From positions 1 to 12,133 of the forward strand of contig JAHIPE010000076.1 in assembly GCA_018894655.1 (NCBI GenBank): a stretch of DNA of 12,133 bases. The letters run 5' to 3'. Position 1 is the first letter of the stretch. The number at the start of each line of letters is the position of its first letter. This document shows positions 1-6,426 of the stretch, one piece after another. The notes below the pieces were generated by a model. That model was not told the origin of the DNA, searched no databases, and saw nothing but the letters and a program-made list of their open reading frames with translations. A program made the translations under genes and the position numbers. Source of the DNA: Actinomycetota bacterium. GTDB taxonomy: Bacteria; Actinomycetota; Geothermincolia; Fen-727; Anoxymicrobiaceae.

Positions 1-2
1 CA

Positions 3-164
3 TACCACGATATACCCTCCGGGCTCTCGGCGGATATCGAGGTGGTTCAGCTCAAGAACAGGGAGAAACTGCTGGAGTACATGAAGGAAGTCGCCATCGG
101 CAGGAATGAAGGGCGTTTACGGGAACTCGCTCTATACGCCGCTTCACCGATACCGGTTGCTTAG
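3..164 (+). CDS. 3' end of an unidentified protein (5' truncated by window)
   Basis: An open frame enters from the left edge and runs 53 sense codons to a TAG at 162-164. The visible tail is charged and helical-looking (ends ...YAASPIPVA) and has no motif I can assign. It stops 23 bases before the gvpF start, in the same orientation, so it is probably the preceding gene of the same operon. A GvpN or another AAA-type protein would fit the context, but nothing in these residues shows it. The coding call rests on the open frame, the codon pattern and the position just upstream of an SD-led gene. Confidence 0.6.
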   Translation, partial: YHDIPSGLSADIEVVQLKNREKLLEYMKEVAIGRNEGRLRELALYAASPIPVA

Positions 165-173
165 CCCGTGACC

Positions 174-179
174 AGGAGG
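174..179 (+). promoter_or_regulatory. Shine-Dalgarno site deciding the TTG start of gvpF/L copy 1
   Basis: AGGAGG lies 8 bases before TTG 188. No ATG or GTG in this frame lies nearby ahead of the conserved YIYC segment, so this site supports the unusual TTG start. Confidence 0.7.
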
Positions 180-187
180 AGAGGGAG

Positions 188-967
188 TTGGGTGAGGGGA
201 GTTACATCTACTGCATAGTTGGGGAACCTTTCCAAGAGCAGTACGGGATCAGCGCGATCAACGGCTTTGAGAGCGAAGTGCGAACGGTACGGTTTCGGGA
301 TATAGGAGCCGTTGTGAGCTCCCTCCCATCCGATGTGCAGAAGGTTACCGCGACAAGAAAGAACATGCTTGCCCACCAACTGGTGATGGAGGAGGTAATG
401 AAAGGCACTTCCATTCTGCCGGTAAAGTTCGGCACGGTGGCCGAGCCATCGGGAGACGTTGACCCGGAGGACAGAATCAGGAGCAGGGTCCTGGAGGAGC
501 GATACAAGGAGCTGGCAGACCTGCTGGCGGAGATGCGCGGAAGGGTTGAACTGGGTCTGAAGGTACTGTGGGTGGACATAAAAGTGATCTATTCGGAGAT
601 CGTGGCGGAGAATCCCCAGATCGCGAGGCTCAGGAACAAGGTCAACAGGCTGCCCGAGAGCAGGTCATACCAGAGCAAGACTACCCTGGGAGAAAAGGTC
701 AAGAACGCCCTGGACGAAAAGAGGGCCGGGGAAGCCAGGACAATGATGAAGATTCTAAAAGGAGCATGTGTCGATTACAGGGAGAACAATACGTTCGGTG
801 ACAGAATGATTATGAATGGCGCTTTCCTGGTGGAGTCCGGACTCGGGGACGAGTTTGACGCGATCGTGGAAAGGTTGAAGGAGGAGAACAACGGGAGGAC
901 GCTGTTCCGGTGCGTAGGGTCCGCCCCCCCCTCGAACTTTGTCGAGCTCACGATAACCTGGGAGTAG
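188..967 (+). CDS. gvpF: Gas vesicle protein GvpF/GvpL family (copy 1)
   Basis: 259 aa, a usual length for the GvpF/GvpL family, cytoplasmic assembly proteins or minor components of gas vesicles. Family landmarks visible: the opening beta strand YIYCIVG (residues 6-12); the segment around 61-84 with AHQ...ILPVKFGTV, typical of the family (His followed by LPxxFGT); a middle strand ELGLKVLWVDIK; and a C-terminal PPSNFVELTI strand that replaces the usual PPYSF. The start is TTG with a strong AGGAGG at 174-179. It is followed after 35 bases by gvpG, a common F-G neighbourhood. A second family member lies at 6427-7236. Whether this copy is F or L cannot be decided from sequence alone. Confidence 0.93.
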   Translation: MGEGSYIYCIVGEPFQEQYGISAINGFESEVRTVRFRDIGAVVSSLPSDVQKVTATRKNMLAHQLVMEEVMKGTSILPVKFGTVAEPSGDVDPEDRIRSRVLEERYKELADLLAEMRGRVELGLKVLWVDIKVIYSEIVAENPQIARLRNKVNRLPESRSYQSKTTLGEKVKNALDEKRAGEARTMMKILKGACVDYRENNTFGDRMIMNGAFLVESGLGDEFDAIVERLKEENNGRTLFRCVGSAPPSNFVELTITWE

Positions 968-1002
968 AACTTGAAAGGCATTATTACAGGCGGAGGTGCG
1001 GG

Positions 1003-1236
1003 ATGGCTTTTCTAGTGGACGACATACTTCTTGCCCCGATCAAAGCGATTGTCTGGGTAGCTGAGAAACTCGAGGAGGCCGCGGACGAAGAGATGAGCGA
1101 CGAGTCGAGATGGCACGAGCGGCTGCTCGAACTGCAGATAAAGTACGAGCTTGAGGAGATATCGGAGGAGGAATTTGACAGGGAAGAGGAACGGATAATG
1201 GAGAGGCTCAGCTCCATTCGTGATTCGAAAGAGTAA
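1003..1236 (+). CDS. gvpG: Gas vesicle protein GvpG
   Basis: 77 aa. The N-terminus MAFLVDDILLAPIKAIVWVAEKL matches the GvpG pattern of a hydrophobic LLAP...WVAE helix followed by an acidic helical region ending in (L)xELQxKYELEEISEEEFDREEE. GvpG is a small helical protein needed for gas vesicle assembly, and its family is essentially confined to gvp clusters. I chose ATG 1003 because GGAGGT (992-997) sits 5 bases upstream. The frame is open further upstream, to 910, but that part overlaps the end of gvpF and has no family similarity. A longer GvpG-like paralogue is present at about 3774-4376. Confidence 0.92.
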   Translation: MAFLVDDILLAPIKAIVWVAEKLEEAADEEMSDESRWHERLLELQIKYELEEISEEEFDREEERIMERLSSIRDSKE

Positions 1237-1270
1237 GGGAATCGAGATTGCCCGAAAGGGGGTGTGAGAG

Positions 1271-1540
1271 ATGGCCAAAAACAAAGCGTTCAACTGTCCG
1301 AAATGCGGATTGGTGAGCTGGGGGGACATGGGCTACTGCCCCGAGTGCGGCACGCCCTGGACCATAGTGTGCGGTGATTGCGGGGCGTCCTGGCGCTTCT
1401 ACTGGGAGTATGCCTTCTGCCCGGCTTGCGGGAGTGGGAACCTGATTGATATTACGGTCGCGAGGCAGAAAAGGATGGAGGAAAAGGAAAAGGGAAAACT
1501 GGGGTACGCGGGTATCAGAAAGGGAGGAGTTGACGTATAA
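1271..1540 (+). CDS. Stand-alone double zinc-ribbon protein
   Basis: 89 aa. Four CxxC knuckles are evenly placed: C9/C12 (CPKC), C23/C26 (CPEC), C34/C37 (CGDC) and C50/C53 (CPAC). They form two consecutive zinc ribbons of about 20 residues, each with aromatic residues between the knuckles. A basic/acidic tail follows (KRMEEKEKGK). It has no enzymatic motif, so a structural or protein-binding role is the most that can be said. It begins 34 bases after gvpG, with a G-rich SD-like stretch at about 1257-1262. Its TAA directly abuts the gvpO ATG, so the two are probably translationally coupled. Zinc ribbons also occur on two J-type proteins here, which links this gene to the gas vesicle locus. Function unknown. 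Confidence 0.85.
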   Translation: MAKNKAFNCPKCGLVSWGDMGYCPECGTPWTIVCGDCGASWRFYWEYAFCPACGSGNLIDITVARQKRMEEKEKGKLGYAGIRKGGVDV

Positions 1541-1810
1541 ATGGCGGTTTCAATACCAGAACTCGTAAAAAAGGCCAGGTCCGAACTGGCCCAGTTGACC
1601 CAGCTCGACATCTCCACCACGCTGGGGGCGGTGAAGGAAGGTGACGGATGGGTGGTATTGGTTGAAATGGTGGAGAAACACTCTCTGCCCGACCAACTGG
1701 ACATCCTCGCCACCTACGAGGCCAGCATGGATGCCGACGGGAATCTCCTTGCATTCGGCAGGAAGGGCATGCGGCGGCGCATGGACGTGACGGAGAGTGA
1801 GGAAGAATAG
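1541..1810 (+). CDS. gvpO: Gas vesicle protein GvpO
   Basis: 89 aa. The core from about residue 34 to 80 matches the GvpO family: GDGWVVLVEMVE, then a proline-aspartate step (LPDQLD), ILATYEASMDADGNLLAF and a basic end (GRKGMRRR). GvpO is a small soluble protein found in haloarchaeal and actinobacterial gvp clusters and required for vesicle formation; its biochemical role is unclear. The ATG immediately follows the TAA of the zinc-ribbon gene, with GGAGGAG at 1523-1529 inside that gene as a likely SD. The acidic C-terminus (TESEEE) is unremarkable. The next gene, an ArsA-type ATPase, starts 20 bases downstream. Confidence 0.92.
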   Translation: MAVSIPELVKKARSELAQLTQLDISTTLGAVKEGDGWVVLVEMVEKHSLPDQLDILATYEASMDADGNLLAFGRKGMRRRMDVTESEEE

Positions 1811-1830
1811 GGTATCGCGGGGCAAGCAAC

Positions 1831-3795
1831 GTGGAAAGGGCTGGAATCAGCTTTTCCGAAAACCCGGAGTTGAGATTTCTGCTGTTCGGGGGAAAGGGTG
1901 GAACCGGTAAGACGACCTCGGCCGCCGCCGTAGCGCTTTACCTGGCGGAACAGAACGCGGACAAGCGCATCCTGGTGGCCAGCACCGATCCGGCCCACTC
2001 CCTGGGGGACAGCTTCGGTTGCCCCAGCGGCAACGAATCGACCCGGGTGGATGGCGTTTCCAACCTGTACACAATGGAGATGGACGCGGAACTGCTGCTC
2101 GAGGAGTTCAGGGAAACTTACGGGGACATCATGAAGAAGATCGCGGACAGGGGAACTTTTTTTGACAAGGACGATATCGCGAGCTTCTTCGAGCTTTCAC
2201 TGCCGGGGATGGATGAAGTGATGGCCATAATGAGGCTTGCCGACATCTTCGACGAGGGATACTACGATTACGTGGTCCTGGACACCGCCCCCACCGGCCA
2301 CACGGTCAGGATGCTTGACCTCCCCGAGCAGATGACCAGGTGGTTAGAGGTGCTTGACCTGATGCTGGAGAAGCACCGCTATCTCTCCCGCCATTTCAGT
2401 GGCAGGTACGTGAAGGACAAGACGGACGAGTTCCTCGAGGACATGGGCGGCAGGGTGGACAGGGTGGAGTCCCTCCTTCGAAACGGCGCGACCACGGGCT
2501 TCGTGGCGGTAACAATCCCCGAGTCCATGGCCATCAACGAAACGGAGAGGCTCCTGTCATCCCTGGGCAAACCGGGGATTTCGGTGACATGCGTCATCGT
2601 CAACCGGGTGGTCGAGGAAAGCGAATGCCCGTTTTGCGGGATGCGCCGCGCCGGCCAGGAGAAAGAACTGGCCGAGATCGAGGAGAAGTTTGGTGCCCAC
2701 AAGATTGTAGAGATGCCGCTTTTTCCGTGCGAGATACAGGGGCTTTCGCGGTTGCGGGAGTACGGGGGCGTGCTCCTGGGCATAGAATCGCCCCGGGACC
2801 GTGCCGGGACGGCAGCGCGTTCCGAAGAGCCGCTCCCCGATGATCTGGGCAAGAACCTGCAACTGGGAACGGAGGAGCTCCGCTTTCTTATCGTTGGAGG
2901 GAAGGGCGGGGTGGGCAAGACCACGACATCCACCGCCTTGGGGATTGGAATCGCCGAGATTCAGCCTACTCGCCGGATGCTGGTCTTTTCGACCGATCCC
3001 GCGCACTCGCTCACCGACAGCCTGGAGATGACGGTGGGGGACGAGATAACCGCGATAGAAGGCTACTCGAACCTGTGGGCCCTGGAGATAGACGCCCAAG
3101 CGTTGCTGGAGGAGTTCAAGAGGAAATACCGGGAGGACATCAGGGCCATCTTCGACAGGTTCCTGGCCGGGGGGATAGACATCAAGTTCGACCGTGAGGT
3201 TATGGAGGAGCTAATAACGCTTTCACCCCCCGGCCTGGACGAGATAATGGCGCTATCCAGGATAATGGACCTGATGGAGGAGGAAAGGTTCGACCTCTTC
3301 ATCCTGGACACGGCCCCCACCGGGCACCTCCTGAGGTTTCTGGAACTGCCCGAGGTGGCCAGGGAGTGGCTGAGGGCCATATTACAGCTCCTCATCAAGT
3401 ACAAGGGAGTGGTCAGGCTTACCGGAATCGCCGAACGCCTGCTCGACCTGGCTAAAGGCGTGCGGAAAATACGGGAGGCCTTCGTGGATCCCGAGAGATG
3501 CGAGTTCGTGGGAGTGACCATACCCGAAGTCATGGCGACCGCCGAGGTCGGCCGTCTCACCGGGACGCTCCGCAAGCTGGGGGTCCCCTTCCAGAACCTG
3601 GTGGTCAACATGGTCATACCTCCGGTCGAGTGCGGGTTTTGCGCTACCAAGAGGGAGGAGCAGTTGAGAAACCTAAACCGCATAATCGACGAGTATGAAG
3701 AGATAAACGTCATCGCCGTGCCCCTTTTCGATCACGAGATAACCTCTCCCGGGGGGTTGCGTGATGTTTCCTCGTGTATTCTCGGGGACGGGTAA
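1831..3795 (+). CDS. Tandem ArsA/Get3-type ATPase (two fused ATPase halves)
   Basis: 654 aa with two homologous halves about 336 residues apart. Each half has a deviant Walker A/P-loop: GGKGGTGKTT at 20-29 and GGKGGVGKTT at 356-365. Each also has a switch I signature STDPAHSL, a DTAPTGH..R segment and a late CxxC (C266/C269 as CPFC; C601/C604 as CGFC). In Get3-type proteins that CxxC binds the zinc bridging a homodimer. A single polypeptide with both halves resembles bacterial ArsA, but the zinc CxxC pairs and DPAHSL resemble Get3, the targeting factor for tail-anchored membrane proteins. No arsenite genes lie nearby. The GTG start at 1831 has only a weak SD. The 3' end overlaps the next frame by 22 bases if that gene starts at 3774. 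A role in handling hydrophobic shell proteins is inference. Confidence 0.93.
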   Translation: MERAGISFSENPELRFLLFGGKGGTGKTTSAAAVALYLAEQNADKRILVASTDPAHSLGDSFGCPSGNESTRVDGVSNLYTMEMDAELLLEEFRETYGDIMKKIADRGTFFDKDDIASFFELSLPGMDEVMAIMRLADIFDEGYYDYVVLDTAPTGHTVRMLDLPEQMTRWLEVLDLMLEKHRYLSRHFSGRYVKDKTDEFLEDMGGRVDRVESLLRNGATTGFVAVTIPESMAINETERLLSSLGKPGISVTCVIVNRVVEESECPFCGMRRAGQEKELAEIEEKFGAHKIVEMPLFPCEIQGLSRLREYGGVLLGIESPRDRAGTAARSEEPLPDDLGKNLQLGTEELRFLIVGGKGGVGKTTTSTALGIGIAEIQPTRRMLVFSTDPAHSLTDSLEMTVGDEITAIEGYSNLWALEIDAQALLEEFKRKYREDIRAIFDRFLAGGIDIKFDREVMEELITLSPPGLDEIMALSRIMDLMEEERFDLFILDTAPTGHLLRFLELPEVAREWLRAILQLLIKYKGVVRLTGIAERLLDLAKGVRKIREAFVDPERCEFVGVTIPEVMATAEVGRLTGTLRKLGVPFQNLVVNMVIPPVECGFCATKREEQLRNLNRIIDEYEEINVIAVPLFDHEITSPGGLRDVSSCILGDG

Positions 3796-4376
3796 CCGGG
3801 TATGTAACAAGAGAGGAGTTGGGCGTTCTGAAGGTGTTCATTGACAGGATGTTTGAGATCATGGTGGCCGCGGGACAGATACCCGCGGGCTCGCTGGCAA
3901 CGGAGATACCAACGGAACCCGTCAATACACCCCCGTACAACGTCGGGCAGTTCGTAGAGCCGGCAAGCCAGGTTCCGCCATATACCTGCTCCCGGATGGC
4001 TCCTCCGGCAAGCCAGGTGCCACCCATGACAATTGCGAGAAACATGGGTGCCTTACCCAGGTGGACGACGCCCGGTCCCATAGAAGCGCCGCCGAGAGAC
4101 ATAGGCCTGTTAAGGTTCCTCTTCAAGGTTGTAGGTGTCGTAATTACCACGCCTTTTGCGCCCGCCAGGGTCGGCCTTTCCGCCGCAAGGGAAATCACAT
4201 ACATAGCCGAGACCGTTCTGGAACAGGCCGAGGAGGAGGGAGACTACAGGGCCGCCGCAAAGGCGAGGTTGGTGGACCTGGCGATGCGGCACGAGATGGA
4301 GGAGATCACCGACGAGGAGTACGAAAGGGAAGTCGAGCGGACAGAAGACGAACTGCGGGACATAGAGAAGAGCTGA
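3774..4376 (+). CDS. GvpG-like protein with proline-rich N-terminal repeats
   Basis: Up to 200 aa. The C-terminal half (about 107-200) parallels the GvpG at 1003-1236: a hydrophobic segment with TTPF, then ARLVDLAMRHEMEEITDEEYEREVER, matching LLELQIKYELEEISEEEFDREEER. The N-terminal part is proline-rich. It holds two copies of a 15-residue unit beginning PASQVPP, and a weaker earlier copy (EPVNTPPY). The DNA shows a 14-base direct repeat at 3960-3973 and 4005-4018. The start is uncertain. GTG 3774 overlaps the ATPase gene and lacks a well-placed SD. TTG 3819, GTG 3834 and ATG 3849 are in-frame alternatives, with AGAGGAG at 3812-3818. I see it as a GvpG paralogue with a flexible extension. Confidence 0.72.
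   Translation: MYSRGRVTGYVTREELGVLKVFIDRMFEIMVAAGQIPAGSLATEIPTEPVNTPPYNVGQFVEPASQVPPYTCSRMAPPASQVPPMTIARNMGALPRWTTPGPIEAPPRDIGLLRFLFKVVGVVITTPFAPARVGLSAAREITYIAETVLEQAEEEGDYRAAAKARLVDLAMRHEMEEITDEEYEREVERTEDELRDIEKS
3960..4018 (+). repeat. Two in-frame 14-base direct repeats coding PASQVPP units
   Basis: The same 14 bases (CCGGCAAGCCAGGT) occur at 3960-3973 and 4005-4018. The spacing of 45 bases keeps the frame and encodes a 15-residue protein repeat: PASQVPP-[YM]-T-x-x-R, then a variable end. It looks like a within-gene duplication in the proline-rich region rather than a mobile or CRISPR repeat. Confidence 0.8.
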
Positions 4377-4444
4377 ACTCATCGGCTATGGCCGGGGGAT
4401 AGCTGGCATAAGTTGAGCTGCGGAATACATAAGGAAGGATTGGG

Positions 4445-4792
4445 ATGGCAGTTGAACCCAACCGGGAAGAAGGCAAGAGCCTGGCGGACGTCATAGACAG
4501 GGTCCTGGACAAGGGCCTGGTGATAAACGCCGACATCATGGTTTCGGTTGCCGGGGTCGAGCTGTTGGGAGTCAAGATAAGGGCGGCGCTTGCTTCTTTT
4601 GAAACCGCCGCGAAGTACGGCCTGGAGTTTCCCTCGGGAACAAACCTGGAGACCGCGGCCTGGGAAGAAGCGCAGGTCGCGAAGGAGAGCTGTCCCCAGT
4701 GCGAAAAAAGGGTGCCGGTGGAGGAACTCATTACGGAGGGGTGTCCCTGGTGTGGGTGGATCAGCGCCAAGGCCAGGCAGATACCCACCTAG
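4445..4792 (+). CDS. gvpJ: GvpA/GvpJ-family gas vesicle protein with C-terminal zinc ribbon
   Basis: 115 aa. Residues 12-60 are a GvpA/J domain: SLADVIDRVLDKGLVI, then NADIMVSVAGVELLGVKIRAAL and FETAAKYGL. The xAD-IxVSVA segment and absence of the VDAWVRVSLVGIE sequence of major shell GvpA make it a minor J/M/S-type member. After a short linker comes a ribbon: C83/C86 (CPQC) and C100/C103 (GCPWCGW). The same tail ends the protein at 7258-8373. J-type proteins are thought to act at initiation or in minor positions of the shell. ATG 4445 has AAGGAAGGA (4431-4439) upstream. A zinc ribbon is not part of the standard J architecture that I know. Confidence 0.9.
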   Translation: MAVEPNREEGKSLADVIDRVLDKGLVINADIMVSVAGVELLGVKIRAALASFETAAKYGLEFPSGTNLETAAWEEAQVAKESCPQCEKRVPVEELITEGCPWCGWISAKARQIPT

Positions 4793-4883
4793 CCTAGAAA
4801 AATGGTCGAAGCGCGGTGTTGCATCTCCGCAGGGTCCGTAACGTGTGTGTGGTTTTTTGACGGAGTTTAACAAGGGGGCAGAG

Positions 4884-5531
4884 GTGAGCGCGGACAAACA
4901 GGATGACATCTCCGGGCGACTTGAAGAGATCGAGGCTGCACTGGGGAAGATCGAGGCGGCTCTCGAGGGCATGGAGGAATCGAAGAAGATGAACGTGGAG
5001 GTGGAAGGGACGGAGAAAGGTGTGGCGTCCGGGGCCATTGATTCGCTCGGTGATATTCTCCCGGGGCTAGGCAAGCTCCTGGAGACGCTCAAGGAGTCAC
5101 CAGCCTTCCAGGAGAGACTCCAGGATATGGATTCTGAAGCGGAGCTGCGTCTCGGGGGAGGGGAGATTTCCACGGGCGGGACTTTCAGGAGCATTCCGCC
5201 AGGCGTACGAAGGGGGCCCGGGGGGCCGACCGCGAGGAGGGGAAGGCCGCGCGGGAGTGCGACCAGGAAGGTGAAAGTGGGCGCCGACACCATGAAGGCG
5301 GTACCGGCGGACCTCTTCGACGAGGGGGATTCATTGAAGGTGGTCGCCGAGCTGCCCGGTTACGAGGAGAAGGAGATAGATGTAGGACTCGAGGGGACTT
5401 CGCTGATGATCGATGCCTCTTCAGCCAGGGGAAAGAAGTTCAGCAGGGTGGAACTCCCCTGCGAAGTGAAGGAGAAGCTGGAGACATCCTTCAGGAACGG
5501 GGTACTCCAGGTGATGCTCAGAAAGAAATAG
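4884..5531 (+). CDS. gvpH: Hsp20/alpha-crystallin gas vesicle protein, GvpH type
   Basis: 215 aa from GTG 4884. The N-terminus is an acidic coiled-coil-like stretch with regular Leu/Ile spacing (GRLEEIEAALGKIEAAL). A glycine/arginine-rich linker follows (RRGPGGPTARRGRPRG). The C-terminus, residues 140-215, is a compact Hsp20 domain: DLFDEGDSLKVVAELPGY, EKEIDVGLEG and the closing FRNGVLQVMLRKK. In halophiles GvpH is an Hsp20-like chaperone for gas vesicle proteins; the same role here is inferred. I chose GTG 4884 because a GGGGG SD (4874-4878) lies 5 bases before it. The frame is also open from GTG 4845, adding 13 residues without a visible SD. No I-x-I tail is present, so large sHsp oligomers are not predicted. 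Confidence 0.88.
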   Translation: MSADKQDDISGRLEEIEAALGKIEAALEGMEESKKMNVEVEGTEKGVASGAIDSLGDILPGLGKLLETLKESPAFQERLQDMDSEAELRLGGGEISTGGTFRSIPPGVRRGPGGPTARRGRPRGSATRKVKVGADTMKAVPADLFDEGDSLKVVAELPGYEEKEIDVGLEGTSLMIDASSARGKKFSRVELPCEVKEKLETSFRNGVLQVMLRKK

Positions 5532-5591
5532 GCGGTAGCGTGAACGAAGCAAGGGTGCTTGAGGGCACCGGGTTCGATTGAGAGGTCCGAA

Positions 5592-5939
5592 GTGGTTGTT
5601 GACATAGACGAGAAGAATCTAAAGCACGGGCTCCTGGGTCTCGTTATTGCCATAGTGGAGGTTGTCACCGACACGTTGAAAGCCCAGGCGACCCACAGGA
5701 TGGATGGAGGAAGTCTTACCGAGGAGGAGATCGAACGACTTGGTGAGGCCCTGATGGAGCTTGACAACGCTATCGATGAGATTAAAAGAGAGCAGGGGGT
5801 CTCAGAGGCGGTGCAGTCGGTTCGCGGACAGCTTGACGATCTGGCGAACACGGTGATCAACGATCTCCTGGGAGCGGATATTCCAGGCGAGGTCCGAAGG
5901 GCAAGCGGCGGGAAGGCGTCTGCCCGGGGCACGGCGTGA
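5592..5939 (+). CDS. gvpK: Gas vesicle protein GvpK
   Basis: 115 aa from GTG 5592. It follows the GvpK pattern: an N-terminal VDIDEKNLKHGLLGLVIAIVEVV, then LKAQATHRMDGGSLTEEEIERLGEAL with a strongly helical middle, and a leucine-rich end (LANTVINDLLG). GvpK is a small conserved assembly protein of gas vesicles. GTG 5592 has AGAGG at 5581-5585 with spacing 6 and gives the usual M-x-x-DID start. The frame stays open to TTG 5559, which adds 11 residues and has only AAGG upstream. The last residues (ASGGKASARGTA) are a flexible basic tail. It lies 60 bases after gvpH and 19 bases before the AbrB-like gene. Confidence 0.92.
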   Translation: MVVDIDEKNLKHGLLGLVIAIVEVVTDTLKAQATHRMDGGSLTEEEIERLGEALMELDNAIDEIKREQGVSEAVQSVRGQLDDLANTVINDLLGADIPGEVRRASGGKASARGTA

Positions 5940-5958
5940 TTGGCAAGGGGTTCTTACG

Positions 5959-6390
5959 ATGGCCTTGATAAGGGGGTTTGCGCAGATTGACGAGGAAGGC
6001 CGTATCCCAATACCTCGAAGCGTTTATATACATCTTGGCCTCAAAGGCGAAGAGGCGGTACAGGTTGACGTGGTGTCTATCAAGAGAGGAACCAGGCGTT
6101 CCCGGTTGATGGTTCACCCTGCGGGATACGGCTCAAGGATTTCGCCCCTGGAATCGGTGATTGCGTGCGGGTTAGCCCACGTAGATGGAGAAGAGGCCGT
6201 CATCCCGGAAGAGGAATTATTGAGCTTCGCGGGATTTGCCCCCGGCGACCACCTGGAGATGAAGATGCAGGGGACGGCCAGCCAGCCGTGCCTTGCTGTC
6301 TATCACAGGGTATCACCGGTACGTCTGTCCGGCAGGGACACGGTCAAGCATCGCGGCAAACGGGTAAGGTCAATGAAGTTGAACTACTGA
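5959..6390 (+). CDS. Protein with two AbrB/MazE-like beta repeats
   Basis: 143 aa. Two segments look like internal copies of a swapped-hairpin AbrB-like unit. Residues 6-38 read GFAQIDEEGRIPIPRSVYIHLGL; residues 71-104 read GLAHVDGEEAVIPEEELLSFAGF. The shared pattern is G-[FL]-A-[QH]-[IV]-D-x-E, then a short strand with proline, a helix, and G-[DE]-x-[LV]. The first copy retains a clear G-R-I-x-I-P AbrB motif; the second is diverged. A basic tail (KHRGKRVRSMK) could contact nucleic acid. AbrB-fold proteins are usually transition-state or antitoxin regulators. I infer a DNA-binding regulator within the gas vesicle operon, but a structural role is equally open. ATG 5959 has AAGGGGT (5943-5949) upstream. 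Confidence 0.7.
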   Translation: MALIRGFAQIDEEGRIPIPRSVYIHLGLKGEEAVQVDVVSIKRGTRRSRLMVHPAGYGSRISPLESVIACGLAHVDGEEAVIPEEELLSFAGFAPGDHLEMKMQGTASQPCLAVYHRVSPVRLSGRDTVKHRGKRVRSMKLNY

Positions 6391-6410
6391 TTGTCCACAG
6401 ATTGCACGGG

Positions 6411-6416
6411 GGAGGG
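6411..6416 (+). promoter_or_regulatory. SD site favouring ATG 6427 as the start of gvpF/L copy 2
   Basis: GGAGGG lies 10 bases before ATG 6427. The frame also opens with TTG 6391 directly after the AbrB-like stop, but that TTG has no SD-like sequence in the usual position and adds residues outside the family. Confidence 0.55.
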
Positions 6417-6426
6417 AGACAGATCC

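Noticed and set aside
3..164. Leading gene fragment as gvpN
   Set aside because: Context would fit, but the 53 visible residues show no Walker or other GvpN feature, so no name is given.
910..1002. Longer start for gvpG at 910
   Set aside because: The extra 31 residues overlap the gvpF end, lack GvpG similarity, and the SD at 992-997 points to ATG 1003.
1831..3795. Arsenite-pump ATPase (arsA) as a literal function
   Set aside because: No arsB, arsR, arsC or arsD-like gene nearby, and the CxxC and DPAHSL features are more Get3-like. I keep only the family name.
3960..4018. Direct repeats considered as CRISPR or mobile-element repeats
   Set aside because: Only two 14-base copies, spaced exactly 15 codons apart and in frame inside a protein, so they are a coding repeat.
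4445..4792. Naming this protein GvpA, the major shell protein
   Set aside because: The conserved DAWVRVSLVGIE sequence is absent and there is an extra zinc ribbon, so a minor J-type assignment is better.
4793..4883. Possible terminator or promoter before gvpH, including a T6 run at 4853-4858
   Set aside because: No convincing stem precedes the T run and no good -35/-10 pair is visible.
4379..5293. Open frame on the minus strand opposite the small J-type gene and gvpH
   Set aside because: Low-complexity Pro/Ser/Arg-rich translation, no motif, and complete overlap with real + strand genes.
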